Numbered from the stretch's first letter, positions 30,705 to 43,190 are shown. The stretch: 64,000 nt of DNA from Undaria pinnatifida (GCA_012845835.1 JABAKD010000028.1:11809241-11873240); one strand, 5' to 3'. Numbers and translations are program-made. Notes: generated by a model from the letters alone, not told the origin.

Positions 30705-33700
30705 AATCATTCTTTGGTGTCAGGGATTTGGTCAGAAGTTTTTTTTTCGTCTCGGCCGAAGTATGCGATTCGTGGAACTGGAATTCTCGGTCGAATAGCT
30801 TCGTTCGAACGCCGCCTTCGGGCGGCGGCTCCAACGCCCCTCGCCCTGCCGTGTCCGTTCCGCACATCGACGTAAACGCGGACGGATGCCGAGCGAGACA
30901 AGCGAGAAGTTGCGAAAATACCGCATGTCGAGGAGGAATTTTGGAAAGTAGGTTGAATCTTAATGTCTGCAACGCCTGGATGATTTACAAAATTGGCATC
31001 ATTTCCAAACGGTCCTTGATAATGTTGGGAATGTTGCGGTGGTATACTCTCGAGCGTTAGTTTCTTTGCTGTACTTTTTTACTAGTTCGTTTGGTTTCTT
31101 GCTCGGCCTTTATTGTTTTTGTTTCTGCCCGTTTTGCCAGTTGGAAAGGCAATTTTTTCAGGGTTTTTCACGGGTCGGGTCAAATCTCGCGGGTCGGGTC
31201 GGGTCGGGTCGGGTCGGGTCGGGTCGGGTCGGGTCGGGTCGGGTCAGCTGACCCGACCCGACCCGCGAGATTTTGAAACCCTCCTGACCGGACCCGACCC
31301 GACCCGACCCGCGACAATCCGGGTGACCCGCGAGATTCGGGTCGTCATGCGGGTCACGTCAACTTGACCCGTGACATTTCTCACGGGTCAAAGTCGAAAA
31401 GTGACGGGTCAAAGCATGTACACCTCGGTCGGTAGGTTGGTCCTTGGTCCCTCGTACTGTTCCCAGGATGTCGTGTTCTCTGGTTCTTTGTACCGGTATT
31501 GTTTGCAGCTGATGATGATTATGTCATGTGGTGTGCGCACGAAAAAGGAGGTAGAAACCGCAACCCACATGCATGGGCATGCCCGTACCGCTAGACCACC
31601 GGGTCGACCCGACGAGCGACCCGACGAGCGAGCTAGTTATAAGTTATAATTGCAATTACTGGCCCCCGCAAGCAGCTTCGCTGAGCCGCCGCCGGCAGCA
31701 AGCCCACAACTGGGGCGGTGAATCTGTCAGCAGCGGCTGTGATCCGCGAGGATGCGTTGTCTGCTGCTGGTGCCTGCTGCTGCCAGGGTGCTGCTGCTGC
31801 TGTGCTGCGTCTGCTGCTGCTGCTGCTGCTGCTTCGACGACGACTGCTGCTCTTCTTGCTTTTTTACGTTTGGTCACATTTCGTACTGGCATGATAATTC
31901 TCGAGCTAGCTACTACTACTGCTGTATCTATCTTCTATCTGTGCAGTCTCCAGCCCCGGCAAGTAGCCTAGCTGAGCCGCCTCCGGCAGCAAACCCACAA
32001 CTGGAGCGGTGGGTTTGTCAGCAGGGGCTGCGATCCGAGAGAATCCGGGGTCTGCTGCTGCTGCTTGCTGTTGCCAGTGCTGCTGCTGCTGCTTCGACGA
32101 CGCCTGCCCTTCCTTGCCTTTTCACGTTTGTTTGGTCACATTTCGTATTGGTATGACCGTGATATTACTACTGTTGTTACGGCTTCAGCAGGTACGGGAT
32201 TCGTGTCACACTGTGGTATGCCTTGGTACGAGTAGCTAGGGGTACTACTTGGAGATTGTTCTGCACGCTGTGATGACATTGTATGATCAAAGCATCGGCA
32301 CGAGGGAGGCAGGAAGCGGAAATGTAAATGTTTGTATTTTATTTGCGGACCTGCGGGCCCGACCCACGGAGCGCCTGCACGGCATCAATGGCTCTTAGCT
32401 GTAAGTTTGAAAAGGCGGATCCGTGGGCCAGATCCGCGGGTTTGACACGCGGGTCAGCCCAAAACAACTCGCGGGTCATTATGGCTTGACCCGTGGAGTG
32501 ACGCGTATCTCGCGGGTCATGACCCGACCCGACCCGCGAGATTTTAAAAACCGCTTGACCCGACCCGACCCGACCCGCGAGATTTTGAAACCTCTTGGCC
32601 CGACCCGACCCGACCCGCGAGATTTTGATGCCTCTTGACCCGACCCGACCCGACCCGCGAGATTTTGAAAACCTCTTGACCCGACCCGACCCGACCTGCG
32701 AGATTTTAAAACGTAATGACCCGACCCAACCCGACCCGCGAGATTTCGGAACCCGCTTAACCCGACCCGCGGGTCGAGTCATGACCCGTGAAAAGCCCTG
32801 AATTTTTAGTGTGGGTACACCTAAAACGTGACACAACTTACAGACGATATCCAACAACTTCGTGACACAAATTACCTACGGCAAGACGTTTTGTGACAAA
32901 ATAACTCCTAAATCATGATATTTTCACGTAACAGAATCTCGAGACAAAACCAAGCAGGTAGAGCTGTCTCTTCGGCCTTTGGCCTTGGCTTTAGCACGGC
33001 CGCTGACACTCCAGGCAGCCTCTGCTGTAGGTATGAACGAGTGCGGTTGATCCGCAGCGAACTATCCCGCTGTGCTCGCTTCTATGTGACCAGTGTCCAT
33101 GCCATTTCATGTCACCTTCCTTCTGCTTTTAGCTCATCGTCGTACGGTTGAGGTCCGTACGTACTGGGTGAGAACAGTAGTATGTACGACGAGCATGAAC
33201 GCCAACTGACAACATTGGCAAACACACAACAGCAGGTGTAGCAGCAGTAGCCGAAGGGCGAAACTTCTAGCACATCCTGCACCAACTAGTAGCAACCAGA
33301 CCCACAGCAGGTAGCTCAAAGTGCAGTGCGAGTGCCGTTGGCAAGTTTAGTCGTACTCGCATCACTCTGTCCTATATATAACAACCGTTTTATATTCATG
33401 TTGATGAAGAAAAAAATATTACATTTCCTGTAAGAATGATACGTCGTACGAGCGGACGTTCTGGTGTGCTGCTGCCGTAGCAGACGTTATGGTGTGCTGC
33501 TGCCGTGAGACCATCGAGCACACCGCATATGTTTTACATAAACGAAGCGAACAAGAGGCAGGGCACAGGGCCCCCCAACACAGAGACACGGGACAACCAC
33601 GGCCAGCTGTCGATTGCGTAATTGGCCGGTTGTCCGCGCTTCGGTGGGTGTATAGGAAGTGGTTCGTAGTACTGCTGCTGTAGACCGTCGAAAAACCACG

Positions 33701-34045
33701 TGACATCCCGTTCTGGTGGCAGACTCGCCAGTAGACCCCCGAAATTTCTTATTAATTTCTTTTTCTTGGCCCCGTGCACCCCTACTGAAAGATCTGGGCT
33801 TGGCTCATCAGCTTCACAACGCTCAGCACCCAATCGCGGCGTTATAGCTCACAGCAACAAGGCGCCGTGCAGTGCCCTGCGATGCCCTGCGGCTCAGCTC
33901 AGCAGTGCACCGCAGCGCAGCGCTAGCTCAGCAGAGCGAAGTGCTGTGCTTTACCGTGCTCTGCCGTCGCGGTCGTTCGTTACTCATGATATCTAAAACT
34001 CCGCTTGCGCTGATATTTAGGTATTTGGCGATTTATTCTACATCA
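30705..34045 (+). repeat. long inverted repeat 1, left arm (blocks B-C-D-E)
   Basis: Four blocks in order match, inverted, the segment 38,850-41,420. B is at about 30,705-31,150, C at 32,809-33,390, D at 33,535-33,785 and E at 33,785-34,045. The arm is split by a hAT-like element at 31,159-32,800, absent from the other arm. Block B carries CGCCCCTCGCCCTGCCGTGT and D carries GGCCAGCTGTCGATTGCGTA. Block E is a run of GCTCAGCAG/GCGCAGC-type words. No ORF is conserved between the arms. Confidence 0.8.
31159..32800. mobile_element. hAT-like array-armed element, copy 1
   Basis: The ends are CAGGGTTTTTCACGGGTC and its inverted partner CAGGGCTTTTCACGGGTC. They are flanked by AATTTTTT (31,151-31,158) and AATTTTTA (32,801-32,808), an 8-bp duplication with one mismatch. 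The opposite arm of the inverted repeat has the empty site AATCTTTTA at about 40,950. Arms consist of GGGTCGGGTC arrays, on the right as about 31-bp units GACCCGACCCGACCCGCGAG + ATTTTGAAA. The core contains an inverted tRNA-like head near 31,590 and a tandem pair of about 280-bp units rich in CTG. No transposase is present. Confidence 0.88.
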
Positions 34046-34489
34046 CGATTTTGGTGTGGGCACTTTGTGCTGTCTAAAACTGAACATGGCGTTTTTTCCA
34101 CACTCGAGTCATCAAGGGCCCAAGACCCGAGACGAGACGAAGCAAGGTTATTTGCCCTGTCCCGTCCGAGACCCAGAGCAGCATAGAGCACCAGCTGCCA
34201 GGGGTGTGAGACGAGGCATGCACGGCATGGGCCAGATAACGTTGCCTGCAACAACTGCCCGCCACAGTATAAACGCGCGGACGGACGCTGAGCGAGACAA
34301 GCGAGAAGTGCGCTTTTTTAAAAATCCATTACATACTTTTTCCATATACTTTTTCGAACGCACACTGGTGGGGGTCCTTCCAACGCACACTGTGTCGGGC
34401 CCCTGCCAACGCACACTTAAGGGCGTCCCGGGGGAGGGGGTTCGGGGGGGGGCGCATCGCCCCCCCCCGACACTGCTAGTAGCATCCAA
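34046..34489. other. no gene recognised
   Basis: G/C-rich homopolymer stretches occur at about 34,430-34,470. A piece at about 34,270-34,315 (ACGCGCGGACGGACGCTGAG) resembles the end of block B. No coding region is supported. Confidence 0.45.
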
Positions 34490-34910
34490 GCACCGTTCGG
34501 CTGCCCTGCCAACCCGGCGCTCGTGGTGCATTTTGGGACACACACAACACCAACACACACTACACTGCTAGTAGCATCCGAGCACCGTTCGGGTGCCCTG
34601 CCAACCCAGCGCTCGTGGTGCATTCTGGGACACACACCAACACCAACACACACTACACTGCTAGTAGCATCCAAGCACCGTTCGGCTGCCCTGCCAACCC
34701 AGCGCTGGTGGTGCATTTTGGGACACACACACATCAACACCAACACAATACACTGCTAGTAGCATCCAAGCACCGCTCGGCTGCCCTGCCAACCCAGCCC
34801 TGCCAACCCAGCGCTGGTGGTGCATTTTGGGACACACACCAACACCAACACACACTACACAGCTAGTAGCATCCAAGCACCGTTCGGCTGCCCTGCCAAC
34901 CCAGCGCTCG
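34490..34910. repeat. tandem repeat, about 90-108 bp unit, five copies
   Basis: Each unit reads GCTAGTAGCATCCAAGCACC, then GTTCGGCTGCCCTGCCAACC, CAGCGCTSGTGGTGCATTYT and a GGGACACACACCAACACC tail. Units start at about 34,474, 34,568, 34,660, 34,755 and 34,862. The fourth has an internal 14-bp duplication (CCTGCCAACCCAGC). Confidence 0.85.
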
Positions 34911-35004
34911 TCGTGCATGCGCTGGAACGTTTGCGCCTCTGCTGTTCGATCCTGCCCTTGCGGGGCATTTGGGACAACGAACACAACACACACCAAAAAC
35001 ATTT

Positions 35005-36600
35005 TATTTCACTTCGTTGTGCCCTGGGCTGCGGAAAAAAATCCCCTCCCAAAAATACCGCCTCGTTATTACAAAACCATAAAATTCAAACGGCCGCGCT
35101 TCAAGCTTCAAATCAAACGGCGCTACGAACTACACCCTGGCACGCAAACAACCTCGCAGCGCACACCACACACCCTCTATTTCTATCCCTCCTCAGATAC
35201 ACCGCACTCCTCGGCGTTGCGCTGGAACGTTTGCGCCTCTGCTGTTCGATCCTGCCCGTGCGGGGCATTTGGGACAACGCACACAACACACACAAAACAC
35301 AAAACATACATATGTTGATATCATGTCCCCGAACCAACACGCCTAGGGAAAATGACGAAACCCCTTCAACCTTCCAGACATCGTTTCTGGAAGGATTGCT
35401 TGGGGAACACGGGATATTGTCATGTCTAGAACACGCCACGGAGCCTTCCCCTCCACGTTCCGCTGACGGATCCTCCGCGGCGGATACACCGCCTCGCGGG
35501 TTCTCCGCAGCGGGACTTTGGAAGGTCCCGCTGGATTGTTCCTTTTACCCGAGAGCTGGGGCAGCACTGACAACTGCTCGCCCACCGCTCTCATTACACC
35601 TGCTACTACTTCTTCTTGCACCTCTGGGAGTTCTTCCCAACCATGGTTATCTCTACCTCTGTCAACGGCCTGCTGTATCAGCCCGTGTTGTCACACACTC
35701 GGCCGTCGTAGTTCAACAGTGAGAACACTCTGCTCACGCAGAGAGAAGTGGGATCACGACCTACCGACGGTTTTGACTACGAATCTTATTGGCGTCGATA
35801 CAGCAGGCCGTTGACAGAGGTAGAGATAACCATGGTTGGGAAGAACTCCCAGAGGTGCAAGAAGAAGTAGTAGCAGGTGTAATGAGAGCGGTGGGCGAGC
35901 AGTTGTCAGTGCTCCCCCAGCTCTCGGGTAAAAGGAACAATCCAGCGGGGCTTTCCAAAGTCCCGCTGCGGAGAATCCGCTAGGCGGTGTATCCGCCGCG
36001 GAGGATCCGTCAGCGGAACGTGGAGGGGAAGGCTCCGTGGCGTGTTCTAGACATGACAATATCCCGTGTTCCCCAAGCAATCCTTCCAGAAACGATGTCT
36101 GGAAGGTTGAAGGGGTTGGAAAAAATAATTTCAATCAGTGCCGACCGTGTCAAAGCTATTTTAGCACTGCCTGAGCCTGAGTGTATCAAAGATAATCGCG
36201 GATTCTTAGGTACACTCAACTATGTCCGCCGTTTTATAGACGGTTATGCTGAAATAACAGCACCGCTGGTTGAACTCACGGTTTTGACTACGAATCTTAC
36301 ATAACAACAATATTTCACGTCGTTGTGCCCTGGGCTGCGGAAAAAAATCCCCTCCCAAAATGCCGCCTCGTCCTTACAAAACCATAAAATTCAAACGGCC
36401 GCGCTTCAAATCAAACGGCGCTACGAGCTACGAACTACACTCTGGCACGCGAACACCCTCCCAGCGCACACCGCACACCCTCTATTTCTATCCCTCGTCG
36501 GATACACCGCGCTCCTCGGTGTTGCGCTGGAACGTTTGCGCCTCTGCTGTTCGGTCCTGCCCGTGCGGGGCATTTGAGACGCACACAACACACACAACAC
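35005..36600. repeat. foldback segment between two 290-bp direct repeats
   Basis: Positions 35,005-35,300 and 36,305-36,600 are direct repeats (TCGTTGTGCCCTGGGCTGCG ... GGAACGTTTGCGCCTCTGCT). They flank an inverted repeat with arms 35,359-35,679 and 35,797-36,116 (about 320 bp each, loop 117 bp). The word ACGGTTTTGACTACGAATCTTA occurs both in the loop (about 35,768) and at 36,279. The 301-codon ORF here and its mirror image on the other strand come from the same sequence read twice. The arrangement resembles a foldback insertion. Confidence 0.75.
36120..36281 (+). pseudogene. Ty3/gypsy RT-RNase H linker fragment
   Basis: About 50 codons read as the end of a gypsy reverse transcriptase: a DRVKAILALPEPE block followed by GFLGTLNYVRRFI and ITAPLVELT, the FLGLxNYYRRFI-type motif of the family. 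It is cut off on both sides. It sits immediately beside the foldback arm. Confidence 0.75.
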
Positions 36601-36959
36601 ACACAACACACACAACACACACATCACACATAACAAAAAAAGTTAAATTCGTTGTTTGTGCCCTGATCTGCCGTGTCTGCGTGCGGCGGCGACTGCGTCC
36701 TTCAGTTCGGCTGCTGCTGCATACTTCCTCTCGCTGGTTCTCCTGTCGCAGCTCATCTCCGCCGCGTGCTGTGGGTGTCTGCTATGAGCCTCTTCGCTCG
36801 TTCTAGGCTCCTATTTCTCTGCGGCTGCGTGTTCTTCGCCCTCTCCAAACCTTACGGCGTACCACCTCCTCGTGCTGCGGCGGAATCTCTGCACACCATG
36901 CAGCGGAACATCCCTGCAGCAGAGCGGTATTTTGACGACTGGGGAGACCAACTCTTCTA
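36601..36959. other. no gene recognised
   Basis: It opens with an (ACACAACAC)n run. A CTG/CCTC-rich stretch follows with overlapping ORFs in two frames (to 36,960), none with a recognisable domain. Confidence 0.4.
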
Positions 36960-36984
36960 ATAGACTACACATTCACAGGTCTCT

Positions 36985-37545
36985 CTCTGTGTAGTACATA
37001 TATGTATGTGTAGCGCAGCAGTACTCCTGTGTGTTTGCGTGTGTAGGATACGCGTACGTGTTCGAACCTCCCATACTATCTCACCTTCTTCCAGCGCTCC
37101 TGCGGTACAAATCCCTTCCATCACATGTGTATGCAGGTGTGTACACGGCACTGCTTACACGCTGCGCACTCAGCATGGTCACAGCAGAGTGTGTATGTAG
37201 TGTGCACATAGCTCTCGCTGTGTGTAGCACACACATGTGTAGCGCAGCAGTACTCCTGTGTGTTTGCGTGTGTAGGATGCGCGTACGTGTTCGAACCTGC
37301 CATACTACCTCACCTTCCTCCAGCGTTCCTGTGGTACAAATCCCTTCCATCATCACCTGTGTATGCAGGTGTGTACAGCGGTGTGTGTGTAGTACATAGT
37401 CTACATGTGTAGCGCAGCTGTACTCCTGTGTGTTTGCGTGTGTAGGATACGCGTACGTGTTCGAACCTGCCATACTACCTCACCTTCTTCCAGCGCTCCT
37501 GCGGTACAAATGCCTTCCATCACCTGTGTATGCATCATCTTCTAT
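36985..37545. repeat. tandem repeat, three units of about 165-220 bp
   Basis: Units at about 36,990-37,165, 37,210-37,375 and 37,390-37,540 each contain TGTGTAGCGCAGCAGTACTC, GTGTGTTTGCGTGTGTAGGA, ACGTGTTCGAACCT, CACCTTC(T/C)TCCAGCG and GGTACAAATCCCTTCC. GTTCGAACC is a B-box-like word, but no tRNA fold is present. Confidence 0.8.
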
Positions 37546-37554
37546 GTGTGTACA

Positions 37555-38825
37555 AGGGCTCCGCATGGGCGCCGGCATTCGCCGGCGCCCATGCTTCGGG
37601 TAGGGCAGGGCAGCACTTCGACAACTTAAGGTGTAGCTGTCTGATTTGGCATGCATTGAACTTTAAAGTAATGCCAAGAGTTTAATACGAACATGGGATT
37701 ATGAAAGTCATGCTTCGACAAAAGAAAAAACGTAATATTGTACGACAAAGAAGGCAAGGATAGGCGAAACAAACTATGTTAAATAAGCCGTCAAGTAAAA
37801 GTTGGCGTCTATCAAACAAAAATACCGAAAATAGTATTGTTGAGAACCTGCGTCGCCTCTAGGCGAAACGAAAAAGACCTTGGCATTAATGAAGAGACTG
37901 CACTGCTGTCCCCGTGGCAATGGAGGTTCAAAGTCGACAGGATGCAAAGTCGGTTTGCATCAAACGTCGACATGGGGCCATGTCAGCCGGCGAGGTTTTG
38001 GAAGAAGATTGCTTTGTTTGTTACGTGAAGGCTGTCGCATTGATTGGTCTGCGTGGTTGCGGGCGAGGAGGAAAACGCAGAAGAGGAGGGCGATCTCTCG
38101 TTGCGGCGGCGTTGTCTAAGATTGGTGCGGGGGTGGCTTTGCTCGTACGGGAGGTTGGCGTAGTGCTTCTTGTCTGTTTTTTCTCGGGAAGGCGGGATAT
38201 GTGTGTCTGCTGTCTTTTCTTCGTGGGTTCTTTCACGTTGTCGAAATCGGACGCGTCCCCTCAATACATAACATCCGGAGTGTCTCTACCATGACGACTG
38301 CTGATAGCGCCGTGCGTATTTCCTAGAGACTGACATATTATTTACTGGTAGTATTAATAATATAACTTTGCAACATTTTTTTTTTTTTATCCCATTTATT
38401 ATCCCCGCGCCACCCTCGTGCTCCCTCCCAGTAGTAACTCAGATCCGGGGTCACATAGCGGGCCCTCCTCCTCCCTCCCCACTTCGGCACGTGCTTTCAT
38501 TTTCACCGCGAGGAGAATCCAGCATTTTCTTCCCTCGTCGACTCGCGTCGAATTGTACCTACCCACGCTGCTAGGCGCTCTCAGCAGTTGATCCCTTTTC
38601 TTTTTTGCATTTTTTAATTTTTGCAAATAAAGTCGAATGTCATCGTGGTGGGTGTCGAACTCAAGGACAACCAAACGTTAGTAGTATTCAAGGGTAAAAC
38701 CACTAGACCACCGGGGCGGCCGGCTGACAATTGATGAAAACAAAACAGGATCTTTGCATAGATAGAGATTACATTCCCTTCCCCATATTGTATGATATTA
38801 CGATGGTTGACGCGATACGTATAGA
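37555..38825 (+). repeat. long inverted repeat 2, left arm (family F)
   Basis: Positions 37,560-38,345 match 46,095-45,275 inverted (GAGAACCTGCGTCGCCTCTA, GACATGGGGCCATGTCAGCC). Positions 38,390-38,740 match 44,360-44,046 inverted, and about 38,740-38,825 match 43,320-43,190. Two insertions in the right arm, at 43,324-44,045 and 44,438-45,266, are missing here, so this arm shows the pre-insertion state. No conserved ORF is seen. Confidence 0.8.
38645..38735 (-). repeat. tRNA-like SINE head
   Basis: On the minus strand GGTGGTCTAGTGG fits a pol III A box. GAGTTCGACACCC, about 50 bases later, fits a degenerate B box. The cloverleaf stems are not complementary, so it is a tRNA-derived promoter head rather than a tRNA. 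Its copy in the other arm is interrupted at 43,324. Confidence 0.55.
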
Positions 38826-38849
38826 ATAAAGCACCAAATACCTAAATAT

Positions 38850-41420
38850 CAGCCTACGCGGAGTTTTAGATATCATGAATAACGAACGACCGCGACGGCA
38901 GAGCACGGCAAAGCATAGCGCTTCGCTCTGCTGAGCTAGCGCTACGCTGCGGTGCGCTGCTGAGCTGAGCCGCAGGGCATCGCAGGGCACTGCACGGCGC
39001 TTCGTTGCTGTGAGCTATAGCGCTGCGATGGGGTGCTGGGCGGTGTGGAGCTGATGAGCCAAGCCCAGATCTCAGCCGATGAAGCTTCGTCAAGTACAAA
39101 ACAAATGGTGCGAATCAAAGCAAAGCTAAAGCTGGACCGTTCCGCAACTAATGCACAGGCGGCAAATTAGCGGCAAATCAACTTACTAGACAAAAAAAAA
39201 GAAAAAATCGCGAAAAGGTTCAAAATCGTGTTGGCAGAAAAACCAAATTTGCAGGAAGCAGCTGAAAGGTCAAGAAACAGGAAATATTTCAGTTGTTGTT
39301 CTCACATTCACTCGCACAATCCAGTCCGTGGTCACAGGACTGGTTCCAGTCACTCTGGAGCAGAGAAATACCCTAGGGAAAAACACAAACAACCCAAGGT
39401 GGTACACGCATAAATCACAGCTGACGCAATCCATGCCTCCACCAGATACATATAAAAGTGAGATCGGGAGTCAGTATACGATGTGCCAGGTCCATACCGG
39501 TGCATACGTCTCATTACTCGCGCCTGGGAAAACCGACTATACCGCTTGCCACCCAAGAAAGACTACCACGTATATATCACAAGTAGTATCTATCACTACG
39601 CATACGCACGACAGACGCAAGTCAATTGGAAAAAAGAAACAAAGAACAAAGAAAGGAAAGGAAAGGAAATGGGTGCATGGGGCCAAGAAAAAGAAAAGAA
39701 AAATAAATTTTGGGGGGTCTACTGGCGAGGCTGCCACCAGAACGGGATGTCACATGTCACGTGGTCTTTCGACGGTCTACAGCAGTAGTACTACGAACGA
39801 CTTCCGATACACCCACCGAAGCACGGACTACCGGCCAATTACGCGATCGACAGCTGGCCGTAGTTGTCACGTGTCTCTGTGTTGGGGACCCCTGCCCTGC
39901 CTCTTGTTGGTTCTTGAGAGTGATGCGTGTACGACTAAACTTGCCAACGGCACTCGCACTGCACTTTGAGCTATCTGCTGTGGTTCTGGTTGCTACTTGT
40001 TGCTGCATTATGTGCTAGACGTTTCGCCCTTTGGCTACTGCTGCTACACCTGATGTTGTGTGTTTGCCAATGTCGTCAGTTGGCGTTCATGCTCGTCGTA
40101 CATACTGCTGTTCTCACCCAGTACGTGCGGGTTTCCTCGTACCTCAACCGTACGACGACGAGCTCAAAACAGGACAGGAGGTGACATGAAATGGCGTGGA
40201 CAATGGCCACATAGAAGCGAGCACAGCGGGATAGTTCGCTGCGAATCAACGGCACTCGTTCATGCCTTCAGCAGAGGCTGGCTGGAGTGTCAGCGGCCGT
40301 GCTAAAGCCAGGGCCAAAGGCCGAAGAGACGGTTCTACCTGCTTGGTTTTGTCTCGAAATTCTGTTATATATTGGACAGAATGATGCGTGTACGACTAAA
40401 CTTGCCAACGGCACTCGCACTGCACTTTGAGCTATCTGCTGTGGTTCTGGTTGCTACTTGTTGCTGCATTATGTGCTAGACGTTTCGCCCTTCGGCTTCT
40501 GCTGCTACACCTGCTGTTTTGTGCTTGCCAATGTCGTCAATTGGCGTTCATGCTCGTCGTACATACTGCTGTTCTCACCGAGTACGTACGGGTTTCCTTG
40601 TACCTCAACCGTACGACGACGAGCTCAAAACAGAAGGAAGGTGACATGAAATGGCATGGACAATGGCCACATAGAAGCGAGCACAGCGGGATAGTTCGCT
40701 GCGAATCAACGGCACTCGTTCATGCCTTCAGCAGAGGCTGGCTGGAGTGTCAGCGGCCGTGCTAAAGCCAGGGCCAAAGGCCGAAGAGACGGTTCTACCT
40801 GCTTGGTTTTGTCTCGAGATTCTGTTACGTGAAAGTATCATGATTCGGGAGATTTTTTGTCACGAAACGTCTTGCCGTCGGTAATTTGTGTCACGAAGTT
40901 GTTGGATATCGTCGGTAAATTGTGTCACGTTTTAGGTGAACCCACACTAAAAGATTGAATTTCCAGCAGGCCAAACAAGCAGAAACAAAAGCAATAAAAT
41001 GCCGAGCAAGAAACCAAACGAACTAGTAAAAAAGTACAGCAAAGAAACTAACGCTCGAGACTATGCCACCGCAAAATTCCAAACATTATCACGTACCGTT
41101 TGGAAATGATGCCAATTTTGTGAATCATTCAGGCGTTGCAGCCATTAAGATTCAACCTACTTTCCAAAATTCCTCCTCGACACTCGCTCGTCTCGCTCGG
41201 CACCCGTCCGCGTTCACGTCGATGTGCGGAACGGACACGGCAGGGCGAGGGGCGTTGGAGCCGCCCCCCGAAGGCGGCGCTCGAACCAAGCCATATTCGA
41301 CCGAGAATTCCAGTTCCGCGAATCGCATGCTTAGGCCGAGACAAAAAACTCCTGACCAAAGTCCATGACACCAAGGAATGACTCGATATTCAAGGAATGA
41401 TTTTATATATATATTTATGT
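38850..41420 (-). repeat. long inverted repeat 1, right arm (E'-D'-C'-C''-B')
   Basis: E' is at 38,850-39,085, D' at about 39,665-39,915, C' at 39,915-40,375, a second C copy (C'') at 40,381-40,949, and B' at about 40,960-41,420. The tandem C copies differ from each other at a few positions. The gap 39,086-39,664 holds a family J copy absent from the left arm. The junction at about 40,950 is the empty site of the hAT-like element. Confidence 0.8.
39290..39665 (+). repeat. family J retroposon-like repeat
   Basis: It runs from GTTGTTCTCACATTCACTCG through GTGGTCACAGGACTGGTTCC and CGATGTGCCAGGTCCATACC to ACAGACGCAAGTCAATTGG and an A/G-rich tail. About 90% of its length can be followed in the copies at 47.57 and 50.67 kb. 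Confidence 0.8.
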
Positions 41421-41634
41421 AGTCTATGCGTCTCCAGCTACGGCTGTGCGTCCTGTAACAAGTGCTCGTGTCTTTCAGCACGTTGCATCCTACATCTGCG
41501 TACAACGTAACCCATGCGCACATTGTCATCACACCATGCGGCCTTCCTCGGCAAATTCTGCTGTTCCCTTTACAGGGGACTAAGTACGAGCATCTTATCG
41601 GTGACATTCTCCTCCTCAAAGCGAAAGTCGCCGA

Positions 41635-41940
41635 CTAAACATTCCGCCACTCCCGACGATCGCCAAGTGCTTTCTCGCGCAGTCAAGTGTGACAAAACCT
41701 TCAGCCACTCCCGACGATTGCCAAGTGCCTTCTCGCGCAGTCAAGTGTGATAAAACATTCAGCCACTCCCGACGATCGCCAAGTGCCTTCTCGCGCAGTC
41801 CAGTGTGACAAAACATTCCGCCATTCCCGACGATCGCCAAGTGCCTTCTCGCGCAGTCAAGTGTGATAAAACATTCCGCCACTCCCGACGATCACCAAGT
41901 GCCTTCTCGCGCAGCGAGCCACCAGTCAAGTGTGACAAAA
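41635..41940. repeat. minisatellite, 58-bp unit, five copies
   Basis: Units read CACTCCCGACGATCGCCAAG, TGCCTTCTCGCGCAGTCAAG, TGTGAYAAAACATTC(C/A)GC. They are highly similar to each other. The last unit carries a short insertion (CGAGCCAC). Confidence 0.9.
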
Positions 41941-41999
41941 TACTTCTCCACTTACACCAAAAACACTGACTATAATACCAAGAAACATGTATCGTTTGT

Positions 42000-43190
42000 A
42001 TTTTGGGCGGTATAGACTACGCCCGAGCTATTCTTGAATCTTGGCATATATCCTCAATGAGGACACACAACTCGTAATGCACGCGATCGGAGTATCACAC
42101 ACAGCTTGCAAAGATGAGTTTCGACGAAATCTTCGATCTCACAGCTGGAGTGTATTTTCATTTTTTATAATATATATGTAGACTAGTAGAGCTTGAATAA
42201 AAGAGGGACAACATTTCCAAATTTGCATCATTTCCAAATTTGAATCTTTTTTTTTCCCCGGCGTCGCTTTTTTCATGGCGGCCTCGAAGAGCTGTTGTTA
42301 GTGTTCTCCTGAGTACTAACTACTACTACTGTTACAGCAGTAGGCGTGGAGAGGGGAAAGCTCCGGAGATCCCTCTTTCGAAGTCGGTGAGAATCGAAAA
42401 CGTGTTTGGTTGGTATTTTAGCATAACCCACTAGTCTACTGAGTTACTTCTGAGTCACGTGACAAGTGGGTAGTGCTGTGTCGTGAGTTCGATTCTCACC
42501 GCCTTCATATTTGTCGTTTTCGAGCGTGCGCGCTGACGACATTGTGAATGGTTACTTTGGTAGTTTCACATGTCATGTAGCACCACCCACTGACTGAGTC
42601 AAGTGATTAATAGCTCAGTGGGCAGTGCTGTACGATTTCTCGGTCAAGTCACTTTGTTCGAAGGGCGCTGTCCAACGCCTTCCTTATCCGTCCCCTATAC
42701 ACCTGACCGTGAACGCGTACTACGTGCGGGAGGTAAGAAACACATCCGAGAATATAGCGGGGACGATTTTGGATTTTGGATTCCTGGGCAGTTCTTTTTC
42801 CGAGAACGGGTCAACGCGTGGCGTACTAATCAATGACACAGCAGCAATCTATACCACTGCATTATGGTGCGATCATTCGACTTCATATTATTAGGTGCTA
42901 CTGCTGCTTTATGGAAGGATATTCGATTATATCGGAAAGGCATCTACGCTACATTGTCGGAGGGCGAAAATAATAACAACAATAATATTAGTATATTGTA
43001 GTAGTCAACGACGATATATACCCGGTGCTACGCTGTTTTCAAATTCCGAGCTTCAAGAGCAGCAGTAGTAGTAGTAGTTGTTGTTGTTGTTCTCACATTA
43101 ACTCGCATAACCAAGTCCGTGGTCACAGGACACAGGCTCTCCATCAGTAAATAATAATGTTGACTGACACCACAGGCGACCTCTCTGGGT
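42000..43190. repeat. assorted repeat fragments (families A, B, J)
   Basis: Positions 42,000-42,175 match the 3' end of family A (ATGAGGACACACAACTCGTA, TTTGCAAAGATGAG-type words). Positions 42,640-42,740 match the core of family B, and 43,078-43,140 match the start of family J. The stretch between has no recognisable gene. Confidence 0.6.

Noticed and set aside
31159-32800. CRISPR-like or protein-coding reading of the GGGTC repeats
   Set aside because: Units are contiguous without unique spacers. The element has TIRs and a target duplication, and the genome is eukaryotic.
34817-36134. 301-codon plus-strand ORF and its similar minus-strand partner
   Set aside because: They are the same foldback sequence read from the two inverted arms plus tandem repeat. 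The peptide has no domain.
30705-41420. A single giant TIR transposon (Polinton/Maverick-type)
   Set aside because: No polymerase, integrase or capsid genes lie between the arms, and the arms contain several independent repeat families with different insertions.
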